Positions 42,302 to 53,898 of a stretch of 64,000 nucleotides of DNA are shown here, one piece after another (the stretch's first letter is position 1; each line of letters starts with the position of its first letter). The notes below the pieces were generated by a model. That model was not told where the DNA came from. It did no database searches and saw only the letters and a program-made list of their open reading frames with translations. The stretch covers positions 87,769,561-87,833,560 of the forward strand of contig NC_088775.1 in assembly GCF_954871325.1 (NCBI RefSeq), written 5' to 3'. The translations under genes were made by a program, and so were the position numbers. The DNA comes from Gordionus sp. m RMFG-2023 (Eukaryota > Nematomorpha > Gordioida > Chordodea > Parachordodidae).

Positions 42302-43165
42302 CATAGAGTGTTGAAAAATTGTAAAATCATATGGAATAAATTGAAGCATAATTTGAATTATATTGTTTATTATAGGCTCCCTTGTGCTTGGTCTAGGAAT
42401 TAATGACCTATATTTGGTTTTGAAGACCCTGAAAAAATTTTCAATTGGGTTCATTTGCGGTGAATATGGGGGGAGATACTCTATTCTCTCTTTTAAGGCA
42501 TCAATTAGATGACTTTTATGTATAGAAGCATTATCCATAACTAAGATGGCATCTGGTGATTAACGAATTTCGGAATAATATACCATTATATGATCCTTCG
42601 ATGATTTTATAATGTATAACTCCACAAATTCCTATAGTCCAAAGTACACTTGCATATTTCCCTTTTGAGGGTGGAACCTTTATTGTTGGTCTCACATTAA
42701 GTGGTGCCCAAGCATAGACAGGTACAACATGAAAATTGATGCCTGTTTCGTCGAGAAAATAGAATCTTTCTCTGGAGATGTTCAGCAATTTGCGGCAATA
42801 CACCTGTAGAATATTAATAGCTCCCAGTGTATTCCTGCTATCCGGTTCTTCCCCAGCTCTTTTTTTGGACCATCGAAGATTTTTGATATAATTCCTTATG
42901 GTTCCAATATTTTTTGGTGAACCAGAAGGCAAATTCTCAATTATACTCTTAACTGTGAAGGTATTATTGGCCATTAGTGCCCATAATTTGCCTTAGAATG
43001 TTTGATGTGTCTTTTATTTTTCTTCCTCTTTGTTTAAGAGTGAATTCTTTTAAGGGCTCACCAATAATTTATGAGAATGTATCCAGTTATTTTATGAATC
43101 GAGGCCTTCGACATATTAATAAGTTTCGCTATCTTCTTAATTTTCATTTGTTCCTCCTCGGGCAT
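42227..43165 (-). pseudogene. Tc1/mariner/IS630-type transposase, right copy
   Basis: Minus strand: helix-turn-helix region near 43.1 kb, then 42531-42974 (147 codons; NLPSGSPKNIGTIRNYIKN, ERFYFLDETGINFHV, GICGVIHYKIIEG) and 42227-42538 (MDNASIHKSHLIDALKE, YLPPYSPQMNPIENFF, then a tail through the palindrome spacer). A frame change near 42535 separates the two ORFs. The second Asp and the Glu are separated by only 30 residues (DD30E), shorter than the usual 34 or more. This copy is better preserved than the left one. Confidence 0.82.
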
Positions 43166-43614
43166 AGCTAAAATTTTCATTACCATGTCAATTCTTTCTT
43201 TGTTCCAACAATGGTATGTTCTTTTGGGTTTAGGAATAATGATACTTGAGGATTTGTATTTTCATTTATGGTAACTAAAAAATTATTATTTGTGAAAATG
43301 ATTGATAATTTGCATCTCATTCTCATGTGAGATGAGCAAAGAATAATTTACATTTGAAGTAATTGGGAATAAAGGAGTTAATAGAGTTATGTGAAAGTAT
43401 ATAATCTATATTAAAAAATCGAAAAAAAAATTAGTATTAAATTAAATATGCAAAAAATATTAAATTATGTGATATGTGATATAATTGTAAATATGTTTTT
43501 TATATAAAATTATTCATTTATATAAATATATAGTTTATAATTTATTTTTTTTAAATTACAAAAGTGCGGCATTTTTTTTAAAAAAAAATGGTTCATTAGT
43601 TGTTTAACATAAAT

Positions 43615-44467
43615 CAGAGACCTGCATAGGTACCATAGGCATGGCCAGGCCCGGATACTTAAAAAAAAATTTGGGGCCCAGCCCGGAATTTTTTAAAATG
43701 ATATTCGATCTGGTTATTTGTTAAACGACTCATTTTGAGCAAATTTTTAAAAACAGCCAACTCAATATTTTCGCCAGAAAAATATCGACTAAGCCTCGAA
43801 ATTTTCATACTATATGTCTAGACCTTTGCTCCTTCTATGAGCAAAATTTTCAGGCTTGCGTAATACTTTTCTGGACAAAAAACTGAGTTAGCCGTTTTTA
43901 AAAATCGGTTCAAAATGAGCCGTTTAACAACACTAAAAAAATTCACCTATTTGGTATTTTATCATATTTTTTGGCCAGTATAATCATTTAATAAAGCATA
44001 TTTACATTTTTTATATATTTTTTAATTCTAAACAGATATTTAGTATATTACAAATTGATACTATAAAAATTTGTGTAAATAATATTTTGAGAATATACTG
44101 TATTGTATTTATAAAAAAAAAATAAAACTGATATTTTATTTAATAAAAAATATAACATATATTATATAATAAAGTATTTAATCCTTTGCGTATTTATTCC
44201 TTGGCAGGAAAACTATAATTATATTATGTAATAGATACTATGAGTGTTAGCTAGTTAACTTTCACCCAACATTATATTAATCATAACTATATATAATCAA
44301 TATAACCATATCTAATTGACGAATATAATATAATACATGTTGTATAAATTTTTTTTAAAAATTTTACGGCCCAGCCCAGGAATTAAAAAAAAAAATTTTT
44401 TTTAGACCCAGCCCGAGTATATTTTAAAATACGGCCCGACCCTGGTACCCGGGCCTGCAGGTCTCTG
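43615..44467. mobile_element. hAT-type MITE, perfect 8-bp TSD
   Basis: Begins CAGAGACCTGCA and ends TGCAGGTCTCTG, flanked by identical ACATAAAT (43607-43614 and 44468-44475). Subterminal GGCC-rich tracts (GGCCAGGCCCGG, CGGGCCTGCAGG) are inverted. It is 853 bp with no ORF. It splits the right arm of the palindrome, so it postdates the inverted duplication. A smaller MITE is nested at about 43718-43937. Confidence 0.92.
43718..43937. mobile_element. Nested MITE (TTGTTAAACGGCTCATTT family)
   Basis: TTGTTAAACGACTCATTTTGA at left and TCAAAATGAGCCGTTTAACAA at right, with inner arms TTTTTAAAAAC...GTTTTTAAAAA also inverted. The terminal GTTGTTAAA resembles the end of the hAT element at 56280, its possible mobiliser. 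Related copies lie near 37124 and 63207. Confidence 0.7.
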
Positions 44468-45989
44468 ACATAAATTAATGTTTAAGTATGATTAAAATAA
44501 AAATATAATAAGATCATTTTATTTTGTTTTAACATCTGGTAAAAAAAATATCTTCAACAACTTTTTATATCTCCTTTTCCCCAAACAAAATTATCACAGT
44601 AGAACCCATAAAATTTCAAAAATGATTAGAAACTTAGCACTGATATCTTAATTCTTTTCAATATGATCCCTTGTTAAATTTTTATTATGGCCTTCAGGCT
44701 TAAATTTTCTGATAAGGAGGGGGGGGGGAGATTTATTGTAATTGTTATTAAGATATAGAGGTTATTATTTTAGCACTAAAGTAAAGTACGGTTTAAATTT
44801 TAGGAAAAAATTGAATCAGCGCATTCCAATAATTGAAATCATGGGTGTGTTAATTAAAAACGAGTATGTAAAAGGAGAGATGAATGAGTTACCTATTTAA
44901 TATTATACATTCATTGATAATATATGACAACTATTTATTATTTTTACAAATGATTTTAATTATTTAATGTATATCATTTAAGAGTGTGAAATAAATGGTA
45001 AAGTGTACCAAAAAAAAATAAAAGTTTAACGAAAAATAATATCAGTGTGAAATACCATGTGTATCAAGGATAGTGTATATTAAGAAAAGGGCCTAATTAG
45101 TAAATAGGTTAGGCATTAATCAAAATTAGAATAATATTTATATGTGAGAAATGTAATTAATTGTTCGCCTAATTTCAATGAGAAAAAAATTATTTTAATT
45201 TTAAAAAAGGGGGGGAGAAGGGTGTAAAAGGAGCGGAAGTAAGAAAAATATTTATTTAAAAAAAAAAAATCTTTGTGACTAGAATTAGTTATTAAGTAAT
45301 TCTTTTGACCACAGTGTATATACATGCCACATATCATGATCCAAGTGAATCAGTCCAATCTGAGGAGTTCATTAGTGGATTCCTGGATGGAAAAATAGTT
45401 GGTGCAACAACGAATTTCTGACATACCCAAGAGCCTTTATTTTATCAAGAGTCCAGGGCAATCCCTATTTATTACAGGTTTGAGGGATAATAATATGTAG
45501 AACATGATAGCTCATGCTCGCTGCCAACGTCCAATATCTTTCTTGTGGGGGAATTGGGCACAAGTTCAAGCAGTGCAGTGCCCCAATGGATTGATTCAAA
45601 CTCTAGATCAGAAGATATTCCGGATATTCAAGAGCCCACCTCTATTCCAACAGTATCCACACAAGCAAAGTGGGAAAGGGAATAGGCGAGAACGGAAGTA
45701 ATGAACGTTGGAATGAATGATTTTGGGTGCTATTATTGGGAAGGAAAAATGAATGATCGAATAATTCAAATCGATGAATGGAGTTGGGGAGGTCTGGGAT
45801 CTTCTATGGGGATGAGTAGTAGTATTTAATTGCAGAAAAGATTCATTTTATGCAATCTTAAGGAATTATATTCTAATTAAGAAACACAAGGAGACATAAA
45901 AGTGGACTTTGATAAATTTGCTTATACCCATGAGAAATGCACATACACTATTCATCAAAATTCTAAATTAATGCTGAACAAGGTAATGC

Positions 45990-46990
45990 CCAATTAAAGT
46001 CTAATGATATACTCCCCATTAAAGATTATCATGATTCTATTGCTGCACCATCTCTCTGTAATCGTGCAATTCCTAATTGTCACTTTAGAAAATGTAAATT
46101 TCGCCAGTTTCCTCGATCTAAGAGAAATGTTTGAGATATCATTAGACAAAAGTGCAATTGATTATATAACCTTCAAACAATGGTTATCTGCTTCTCGAAC
46201 GACCTCTTGACACATTTTGCAAGTCGACATCCGAATTTATAGACTTATTTTTCGAAAAATTAAACACGTTAATCCCACATTTATGATGATATCATATATC
46301 TTCGCAACAGTCAGCATTTCATAATTAATTAAAATCAAGTTTAAATGTTAGTGATTTTTTAGTATATGCTATTGTGGTGCAAGATCAGGTTCTGCGATTC
46401 CACTGGAATAATAACCGGACTACTCTCCATCCCCTTATGATGTATTATCGCGAAAATAATATGAACAAACATATTAACTATGTGATGCTGTCATCATGTT
46501 CTACAACACAACGGATGATGCCGTTTATTTATTGCAAACTAAGATGATTAATTTTCATGAATCCAAATTTCAAAAAATATTTATATTTTCTGATGACGCA
46601 GTAGCGCAATATAAAAAATTTTTTAAAAAAAATCCATAATCTTTGCCATCATGAACTCGATTTCGAAATCATACAGAATGACAATTTTTTCGCAACAACT
46701 CCTGGTAAAAGTGCTTGTTATAGTTTGGGAAGAATTATCAAGAGTCTACTAGTGGCCTTTAGAGAACCAGATATTGAATACTTTAGATTTATTTAATTTT
46801 GAATAACAAATATCACAAGAGTTAATTACGCGCTTGTAAACGACCATGAAATATGGAAAAAATATCTTGAAACAAGGTTTCAAAAGGCTAAACGCATTCC
46901 CGGAACACAAAGGTTTCTTACGTTTATACCTCTCAAGGAAAATAAAATTAAAGTTAAATTATATTCATATTGTGAAAATTTAATTTACAA
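45990..46990 (+). pseudogene. Decayed transposon-associated protein gene (FSDxAxxQYK family)
   Basis: Plus-strand pieces: LDKSAIDYITFKQWLSASRT (46130-46205), FSDDAVAQYKKFFKKN near 46585, and NLCHHELDFEIIQNDNFFAT followed by TPGKSACYSLGRIIKSLLVA near 46640-46750. Uncharacterised invertebrate proteins share the order ITFKQW, FSDGAASQYKN, NLC.H..DF....W.FFATSHGKG..D..GG..KR, usually in multicopy, transposon-like loci. Here the frame changes several times, so the copy is dead. The element's borders are not visible. Confidence 0.5.
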
Positions 46991-48021
46991 ATAAATTTTA
47001 TAAAATTATATTTTTGTCTTCAATAGGGCATCCGATTATAAAACTCTTGCTATAAAATTTCCTAATTACAACATTAGAGGGAAAAATGGTCAATCTGGGT
47101 AAACCTGAAAATCAAAAATGAAGAATATTTTTGCCTATTATAATCATAAATTGATTTGTATTTTGTAGATATTTTTTTTATTTTGTTAACAAAGTTAATA
47201 TCTAACCCAGATTTTTAAAAAATGGGTCTAAACACTCCCCGGTCCATAAATATAGTGGGGTCAAAAAGTAGGTGGTCCCTCTTCGCAAAAAATGTCGGAT
47301 AAAAAAAAATTTCAAATCCTTGCACCCAGAACCGAGTTCCAGAACCCCGAAATATAAAACATGGTCATAAACAGGGATTCGAACCGAACCCGGAGAAGTG
47401 AACCCGGGTTTTAGAAAAAAACTCTGAACCCGAACCGAACCTGAACCCCATTTATAAAATTTTCAAAACCCCGAACCGAACCCAAGAATTTTATTTGAAC
47501 CCGGGTTCAACCGGGTTCAGTGTATTATTTAAAATCATATATTAATATATGTAAATACAAATATTATATTTTCAAATTTCCAATTAAATGAAGTGTTAAT
47601 AAATTTTAAACAACTTAATTCATTTATGCCATTTTTAAATTTATTCTCGATTCCTATTGGAGTGTTAAAAAATTTTAAACAATTGAATTAATTTACGCCA
47701 TTTATTTTTAAATTTTTATCTTATTATTCTTAAAGATTATTAATTAGAAGAAAATGGTTAACAAATCAAAGTAAAAATTATTATATTGTTAATTTAAAAA
47801 ATTCTAAACATCTAACTTAAAAATTGTTAAATGTAGGGCAGTTTTTGTGAACTTATTAAAATGATTTTAAAATTTATATATGCTAATCATTTATTTTTGG
47901 TTCAGATTAATTTTTACAAGATATTAATGAAGTGCATATTATAAATGAAATTAAATTTATAAATATCTCTTTTTTAATTCTGAAATCATTGCTATTTAAA
48001 AAAATTGTTCTCTATTTATAG

Positions 48022-48458
48022 ATTTTAGATTAAAGATAGTCATATTTGATAAGCATTTTACCCTTAATACAATAGAAAAAAAATCAATATGTTCATATTG
48101 CAAAGTAAAAATGTCTGGTAATCACTTGTCAAATTTAGAAAGACACCTGGAAAGAAATCACAACAATGAATATTTAAATTATTTAAATGAAAAAACCAAA
48201 TATCAGGAATTGTTATTGGCAAAAAAACCTAAAATTAATATAGAAACCTTTTTTCCAAAAAAGCATATAAGTATAAATATATCATCTAATGATTTGATGA
48301 GTTCTATACTAGAACTTGTTACTGTAAATGGCCGGCCTTTATCAATTATTGAAGATTCGGGATTTCAAAGAATTATACCACTCCTATCTGGGCTCAATTT
48401 AGTTATAAACAAAGAAAATTTATCCAGAACTATTAATAAAACAGCCCAATCAATTTGA
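48022..48458 (+). pseudogene. hAT transposase, BED finger and N-terminal part
   Basis: Opens after a TTTATAG acceptor with IFDKHFTLNT. The BED-type finger is CSYC (~48090) ... HLSNLERHLERNH. It continues with PKINIETFFPKK and LVTVNGRPLSIIEDSGFQRI, typical of hAT proteins. TGA at 48456-48458 interrupts the frame, which then resumes with DKISREVEGKLISLKVDAV. Start not determined. Confidence 0.8.
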
Positions 48459-48523
48459 GACAAAATATCGAGAGAGGTAGAAGGAAAATTAATAAGTTTA
48501 AAAGTTGATGCAGTTAACGACTA

Positions 48524-49390
48524 GATAGGTCAATTCTTGGTGTAAATATTCAATTTATATCAAAGTCCATTATAAATTTGAGGACTCTTGGAATTGTAGA
48601 GCTGAAAGAGAGATGTACAGGAGAATATATAAAAGAGAATATATTAAAAACTTTACTAAAATTTAAAATTAATATTGAACAAATATACACAATTACTTCT
48701 GATAATGGTTGTAATTTTTTAAGAGCTATAAAGCTCCTGCAACCTGAAACTGATTATGATATAAGGAGTGAATCAGCAGATGAGGAAAATATGGATGTAA
48801 ATGTATATAAATATGATATTGATGATATAAAAAATACTTTTTTATCAACTATTATATCCTATCCGATTTGTAGTGTACGGTGTGCAGCTCACACACTTCA
48901 GCTGACACTTCAAGATGCTATAAAATTATCACCTATTGTGGAAACCATTGCAAAAGCTAGGAGCCTAAATTTAAAATTAAGACATCCCACTTACCAAAAG
49001 TTATTAAAAAATATGAAACTCCCTAAGCCTGTATTAGATTGCCACAGATGGCATTCAACCCATGATATGTTAGAAAGTCTGATTTTACTAAAACCCAATA
49101 TCGAAGATTTTTTTTCAGAGCAATCTGATTATTTATTGACTGAAGATTGGAAAGAGATAATAACGATTGTTGAAATTTTAAAACCGCTAAAAATCGCAAC
49201 CAAACAATTCCAATCTGAACAGTTAACACTGACAGATTTTTATGCAGCATGGTTAAGATGCTGCATCGAACTGGAAAAAAATCCAAACCATTTTGCTCAA
49301 TTACTATATTCTTGTCTTAAGAACAGAGAAGAAAGGTTTATAAAGAACGAAATTCTCTTAGCTGCCATATACCTGGACCCAAGATACAAG
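48524..49390 (+). pseudogene. hAT transposase, catalytic region
   Basis: After a one-base frame change near 48523 the frame reads LDRSILGVNIQFISKSII, then TSDNGCNFLRAIKLL (catalytic Asp), VRCAAHTLQLTLQDAIK (the conserved CxxH-like block), DCHRWHSTHDMLE (W of the RW motif) and NEILLAAIYLDPRYK. This matches the order of hAT catalytic domains. It ends at AAG|GTTAAT; the intron is 49391-49492. Confidence 0.88.
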
Positions 49391-49492
49391 GTTAATTAAA
49401 AGCTTAGTAAATTAATTATTTTAGATTTATATTAAAATTGTTATTTTATGGAATATTTAAATATAAACAATATAAATCCTTAAATATTACAG

Positions 49493-50017
49493 GTATTACT
49501 TAGTGATGATGATAAGATTTGTGCGAAAAGGCATCTTGTCAATTTATGGAGACGAATTAAAAGCTTAACAACGCCGATTTTATCTGATGATATTAGTTCC
49601 GATGAAGTTATTGAACAAGAAGATGATTTAGAGAAATTGATACAACTTAAAGAAAGGCAGGAGAAAATACTTAAAAGAGGGCCAACGATTGCTGAGAAAA
49701 GTATTGGAACAATAATTACTGGATTTAGCGATTATAAAAGATTAGATAAGAAGGAAAATATTTTGCATTTTTGGGAGTCTGCTAAGCTGGAACACCCTGA
49801 ATTATATATTTTATCTAAAATCTTATTTGCTGTTCCTGCAACCCAAGTTAATTTATCATATTTTCACATATAAATACATTTAACATAGGTTAGCGTTGAA
49901 AGATCTTTTTCACATTTGAAATTCATTCTTTCACCACATAGATCGAGGATGAGTGAACAACTCTTGGAAGATATTATGCTAATACGTCTAAATAAAATTT
50001 TTAAAATTGATACATGA
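49493..50017 (+). pseudogene. hAT transposase, last exons with dimerisation domain
   Basis: Exons 49493-49846 and 49889-50017 are joined across a 42-bp intron (CCAA|GTTAAT...CATAG|GTTAGC). They encode LLSDDDKICAKRHLVNLW, an acidic linker, HFWESAKLEHPELYILSKIL and AVPATQVSVERSFSHLKF, then the LSPHRSRMSEQLLEDIMLIR signature of the hAT dimerisation domain. The C-terminal exons have no stop before the natural end. Confidence 0.88.
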
Positions 50018-51099
50018 CTATATGCTTTGTATTTTTAACTATATTTGCCTATAAATAAAATAAAAAATTTATTTTTTATATCAAATTTATGTCTAGTTTT
50101 TTATTATGATTTAAATATAGAATTTTTTTTATCAACTCAAAAATTCTTGAACCCGAACCGAACCCGAACCAAACCCGGGTTCAAAAATATTTCCCTGAAC
50201 CGAACTCGAACCGCACCTTTTTTTTATACCCCGAACGGAACCCGGGCAAAAATTTTGTCGGGTTCGCATCCCTGGTCATAAATAAGCAAAACGGAACTTG
50301 GGGGAAGAAATGCGTTGTTTAAACGAGCTCGGGCCTGGTTTTAAGCTTGGTGACGTGCCACCGTTCGATTTTTCAAATGACTCGCCAAGAATATCTAATA
50401 CAATCTTTTATTTATTTATTTTTGTAATAACATGTGATGTAAAATGAATTAAAATCAAATTTATATAAAATTCTCACGTAATTATTTGAGCTTGGAACAA
50501 GAAAACGAGCTAAATCTAGGAACCGGAAAGACCCCTTTTAAAAGGGAGTCGGAAGTCAAAATGAGGTTAAAACGGAATAAATTTTTATTTTTACCATTTT
50601 ATAAAATCCGATTTTTAATTGCCATTTATGATAAAAACAAGGTGTTATTTCTAATTTAATTTTAAAAATAAAATTAGCCAACCTATTTTTATTTTTTCTT
50701 AAACCTATTGGAAACAAAATCAGAAAAGTAGAAAACGCTAACAATATAAAGGAAAAAAAAAATAAACTGGCCAAGATCCAAAATACAAAAAAAATATAAC
50801 TTAATGAAAATTTAAAATCTAAATAACCCGAAACGTCAATAATACTTAATTTGTAGACTATTAAATTGTAACTTTTTATTTCAGTCAAAATATTGGTTTT
50901 ACAACTTTCAATATCGAAAAAAACAACTAATAATCAAAAAAAAAATGGTTTCATCAGTTTTTTACAAAAAAAAATAATAATTTCTTGGTAAAAAATATAT
51001 ATTTAAAAGCCAATTTGAAATGATTGACATTTCAAGTATATATAAAAAAAACAATATATATCATTTACGACACCTATTTATTTAGAAGGATGCTAATTA

Positions 51100-51268
51100 A
51101 GGTTTTAAGAATTTTATAAAAAACTAAAACCTTTTCCTTCAAAACTGGATCTTCATCTCCATTTTGTATCATCGGCCTTATAAGAGTTGTAGGGATGGAT
51201 GCGGAGTTGGCGGTACACGTAAAGGTTTTATCGGTCCTTTTCAATACTAAAGCAAGTTTGATACGCAA
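51100..51268 (-). CDS. Possible downstream exon, unrecognised
   Basis: Minus-strand frame IKLALVLKRTDKTFTCTANS, ASIPTTLIRPMIQNGDEDPV and LKEKVLVFYKILK; coding-like composition. It may be a downstream exon of unit A or of a fourth, older unit (a weak match to the IVFHLPD exon lies near 50340-50400). Borders unknown; no family recognised. Confidence 0.4.
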
Positions 51269-51882
51269 ATTTTGTTTTTTTTGAAAAAAATTTTAAACGA
51301 AAGAGGAGAGAAATATGTATTTTTTGTTCTTTATCTGAAAATTCAACTTAATGATCAAAACTATTTCAGAGAGTCTTCAAGGTCCTGGGTCCCAGCAGTC
51401 AGCCAGCAAGTGAATATTTATGTAAGTTTCCAATCGTAATTTAATGGACATAAATTTAAAAAACCTTTTCCGGGTATAGTTATATTACTTAAAAAGCCAA
51501 CAATAATATTTTATAAAAACTTAAAGATCTAAAAGCAAATTTCTAAGCCAAATGCAGTGACATTATATATTTGGAATTCCTTCCACCGCCCCCCTCCCCC
51601 CGAGCCGATTGGATTTGCAACACCTATAATAAACATTTTGATGGGTAATCCACGATCCCGTGGAATTGTGAGTTCTTAACCTGGGACATTTTTTGTGTAG
51701 ATCCACTGGCATCCTACAACTTCAACCAGGATGCTAGAGCCAGAACTTTGAAAAAAATGCTACAATTAAAAATAATCTCGGAATTTTAAAAAATTATTAC
51801 CTATCATTTAGGACCGCAGGCCTCTGTACTTTAATATATATATATATAAACAAAAATTTCTAAAAAAAGGAAGCACTTATTT

Positions 51883-51962
51883 ACAGGAATCCGTAGTATC
51901 TGTGATGTCCTTAAGCGAGCCCATGTTTAGACCTTCATCTTGGACTATAAATTTAAACTATA
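51883..51962 (-). CDS. Conserved exon, unit A (KFxVxDE)
   Basis: Minus-strand FKFIVQDEGLNMGSLKDI then TDTTDS, donor CCT|GTAAAT. Counterparts: unit B KFTVVDESLKLDQPNDIL...NTDS and unit C KFTVVDESLKLDPPNDVL...NTDS. The frame and donor are conserved in all three. Confidence 0.6.
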
Positions 51963-52904
51963 TTTTAGTTTTAAAAATGGTAAAATTAAAAAAATTTATT
52001 AATTTATATCACATTTTTTTAAAAAAAAGAAGAAGCTTAATTAAACCTTTATATTAGCGGAATTTAGTGTACGTTTAAGGCCTGATCCACATCCTTAAAA
52101 CTCACAAATGCTAAAAAATGAGAATCACCTATACAATAACATTTGAAAGCGTTTAAAATGCAGGGTTATGGAATTGGACCAGGTCTCATATTATTTATTT
52201 ATTTTTTGAAATATTATTTAAAACGTTTTTATCCATCTGTCCTCGAGGTTTCTTCCAACGCGTATAAGTTTGGGTGGAAGCTGAAGCATTGGAGAGTCTA
52301 TCAAAAATAAAAGAAGGATTTTAAAAAAAAATTAAAACGTAATTTAGATACTAGATAGGTGACAGACCTCAATCATGCTCCCTTTTTAAATCTAACAATG
52401 CCCGAAAAATGATAAACTTTGACACGGTTTTAGGTTCAACTGCTAACCTCAACATTGATTTCATCTATGAAATATATCAATAAGACTTCGCTCACCTTGA
52501 AGATATTGAAAGAGAGATTAAAAAACGATCTACCTTACATTTTAAGAATGATGTACTCACACGTACATTTATTAATATTATAGTACCATCACTACTATTT
52601 ATTATTTATTATCAATCGTCATGTGGTACTTTTGATAAACACATGGTGACTATTGCGTATAACTTTTATTATGAATTTATTTACTTTGTTACTACTTGGT
52701 GCCTTTTCAGATAATAGCCTTGGGGTTGTGTTCTGGGTTGATTCAAGCTGTTTAGTATCAACTAAACAGTCTAAAAAGCAAAAGCAAATTTTAAAAAAAA
52801 CGATACCAAAAATAACAATGTCACCAAATACTTAAAATAAACCTAAGTAGGGTGTTCCCACTCAAAGGTTAAAAAAGCTATTAAATATCAAAAATAAGTC
52901 GAAC

Positions 52905-53244
52905 CCAATGACATATATAATACCTAGACTGACGATTCATTCATTAAAATGCATTTTTAAGCGTCGTTAAAAACAAATCAGCTAGACCCGCCATTTTTGT
53001 AACACAAATAGTAATTATTCTCATGTTAAAAACTACTATTAAATTTGATAACTTGCTTCCTTTTCATCTCGATTATCCGGTAATTCTTTAATAAAGTTTG
53101 CATCAGATATAGGAATAAATTAGGCTTTCGTTTAAAATTTTAATAATGATTAGTGTAACCAAGATGGCGTCTCCAACTGATTTAGCATTGATGTATCACT
53201 GTTAATAAATGAATCGTCAGTAGAGGTATTATATATGTCATTGG
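52905..53244. mobile_element. MITE with 20-bp perfect ends and a TCGAAC duplication
   Basis: CCAATGACATATATAATACC at the left and its exact complement at the right. The hexamer TCGAAC flanks both sides (52899-52904 and 53245-53250). A second inner inverted part, GACGATTCATT, follows. 340 bp, no ORF. The element at 6012-6253 and a fragment at 27015-27060 belong to the same family. Confidence 0.85.
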
Positions 53245-53814
53245 TCGAACCAGAACAGAGCCTAGAAGTTTAAAACCGATAAAGACCAAACACCCTCTGT
53301 AAATTTTCCTTTTCCTTTGAAGAAAGAAATAGCAAGATTTATAAAGAGACATTTAAAAATTTGCCGATCACCTGAGCTTAGAATCATTTCAGAAAACTCG
53401 GTGAATTCCCTTTAAAAAAAATATGGGTGATTTTTTAAATAAAAATTACTTTTTACTAAAACCCATAATGATATAATTGATAATAAATACGAACAATAAA
53501 ATAAAAGTTAGCGTGATTAAAATCAAATCGTTAATTATTATGAATAAAAATCAAGAATTAAATTAATTTACCTCTTTTTTTAAAAAAATTACACCAATTT
53601 ATAATGTTTAATTATACATTTCCGTACCCAGTTTACAAAGCCCGAAAAAATGTAGAAAGCAAATTTAATCTAATTAAAAGGAAAAGAATAATTAACAAAA
53701 GGCCGCGGAAGGTTTAGGAGATATGAATTAATTTTTTTATGGGACATTTAAAAGTTACAACATGGTTATTTAAAATAAGTGAATTTATATGTAAATAGCT
53801 AAACTTGGAAATAG

Positions 53815-53898
53815 GATTGTTTCCTTCTGGCAATCCTGGGGTAGGCTCCATAATTGGCGATTTTGCTAGTGGTGTGTCAGGAAGATGAAACACAATCT
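53815..53898 (-). CDS. Conserved exon, unit A (IVFHLPDTP)
   Basis: Minus-strand IVFHLPDTPLAKSPIMEP then TPGLPEGNNPIS. Unit B (59212-59300) reads IVFHLPDTPPAKSPIIEP and TPGLPEGNNSAT; unit C (62885-62960) reads IVFYIPDESKFSVASPDL and EPIPSF. Frame is kept in three copies, with more divergence in C, which fits a protein-coding exon. Splice borders are approximate. Confidence 0.6.

Larger units (their letters stand above)
40595..45245. repeat. Large imperfect palindrome (inverted duplication)
   Basis: The left arm, about 40595-42301, is repeated in inverse orientation at about 42408-45245. Landmarks in both arms are ATACACTATCCTTGAT (40.73 and 45.07 kb), GAATAATTT (41.21 and 43.50), ATTCCCAATTACTTCAAATG (41.33 and 43.36) and the transposase ORFs. 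The 106-bp spacer (42302-42407) is single copy. The right arm is longer because of the MITE at 43615-44467. The arms diverge more toward the outside. Confidence 0.85.
47372..50274 (+). mobile_element. Near-complete hAT transposon, perfect 8-bp TSD
   Basis: Ends CAGGGATTCGAACC and GGTTCGCATCCCTG, flanked by identical GTCATAAA (47364-47371 and 50275-50282). It is 2,903 bp. The subterminal regions are arrays of GAACCCGAACC-type motifs in inverse orientation, probably transposase-binding sites. It encodes one spliced transposase with BED finger, catalytic core and dimerisation domain. The coding part has at least one stop and one frame change, so this copy is probably inactive but was mobile recently. 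Confidence 0.93.

Noticed and set aside
49023-49286. 87-codon minus ORF
   Set aside because: Shadow of the hAT transposase catalytic region on the opposite strand.
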